Source: Muscardinus avellanarius (Eukaryota > Chordata > Mammalia > Rodentia > Gliridae). From it: a stretch of 64,000 bases of DNA. The notes under the pieces were generated by a model, which was not told the origin of the DNA, searched no databases, and was given only the letters and a program-made list of their open reading frames with translations. Below are positions 63,818 through 64,000 of the stretch, in pieces. The DNA lies in contig OY726560.1 in assembly GCA_963383645.1 (NCBI GenBank), forward strand, positions 66,705,823 through 66,769,822, written 5' to 3'. Position 1 is the first letter of the stretch, and every line of letters begins with the position of its first letter. Both the position numbers and the translations under genes were made by a program.

Positions 63818-64000
63818 AGTTGGTGATTTCCTGGAAAAGATGGCCTCGAAGCCTCTTGCTTTTGTTCTATGTTTCTTTCATCCCCAATCAGAATGCATTT
63901 AGTCCACCCTTAGCAGAAAGTCCCACCCCCTGGATTGTCTGGGGGAAGAGTGTCCAAGGAGTGGAAACTCTGAAACAGTTTTTGCTCAGCACATCTGGAG
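63818..64000. other. Unassigned sequence to the window end
   Basis: Nothing recognised. Confidence 0.4.

Overview
This window is nuclear DNA of a placental mammal. It holds L1 LINEs of several ages, MIR and L2 relics, MaLR/MLT1-type LTRs, processed pseudogenes, and about ninety copies or pieces of a dimeric SINE whose left half is 7SL-RNA-derived (Alu/B1-like) and whose right half is tRNA-derived. That SINE resembles the Tu family of tree shrews, so Tupaia is my best guess. A squirrel-related rodent with B1-dID-type SINEs is the main alternative. I see no intact host gene, no exon/intron structure, and no functional tRNA, rRNA or CRISPR locus. Open reading frames here are either retroelement genes or chance frames through SINEs and simple repeats.

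SINE types used in the feature list. S type has the central stretch gctggcttaagagaccctg and a right half reading gaagggcttccaggaacccc. G type has ctcagctacttagtgaggctc in the middle and ggtctgggagtatagcc at the start of the right half. C type has aaaataaagaataaaaaata as linker and gtagctcagaggtagaatgc in the right half. O marks older or unclassified copies. Many carry clear target-site duplications (TSDs), and several sit in the A-rich middle linker of another SINE.

Layout. 1-8.8 kb: SINEs, a split DNA-transposon relic, and an MLT1-like LTR. 8.8-10.5 kb: a MORF4L1 (MRG15) processed pseudogene on the minus strand, flanked by a 13-bp TSD and keeping an open MRG-domain frame. 10.5-18.4 kb: SINEs and unassigned sequence. 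18.44-21.23 kb: an ORF1-only L1 derivative (HAL1-like) with an intact ORF1 and an 18-bp TSD. 21.4-36 kb: SINEs, L2, MIR, a MaLR-type LTR with a long polypyrimidine tract, and a near-identical local duplication. 36-48.3 kb: one ancient L1 split by SINEs, an LTR and, at 39.4-47.0 kb, a younger full-length L1. The younger L1 has a 17-bp TSD, a disabled ORF1 and ORF2, and what looks like a 3' transduction. 49-54 kb: further old L1, and at 50.1-51.2 kb a decayed non-L1-like reverse-transcriptase fossil. 54-64 kb: SINEs, an L1 3' end inserted inside a SINE, a Z-DNA-prone repeat, a PHB2 processed pseudogene on the minus strand, and an unassigned GC-rich stretch.

How the parts relate. L1 proteins supply the reverse transcription that explains the SINEs, the HAL1-like element and both processed pseudogenes. 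The nesting gives a relative order of events. The ancient L1 was hit by the LTR and SINEs, then by the younger L1 carrying its transduced tail.
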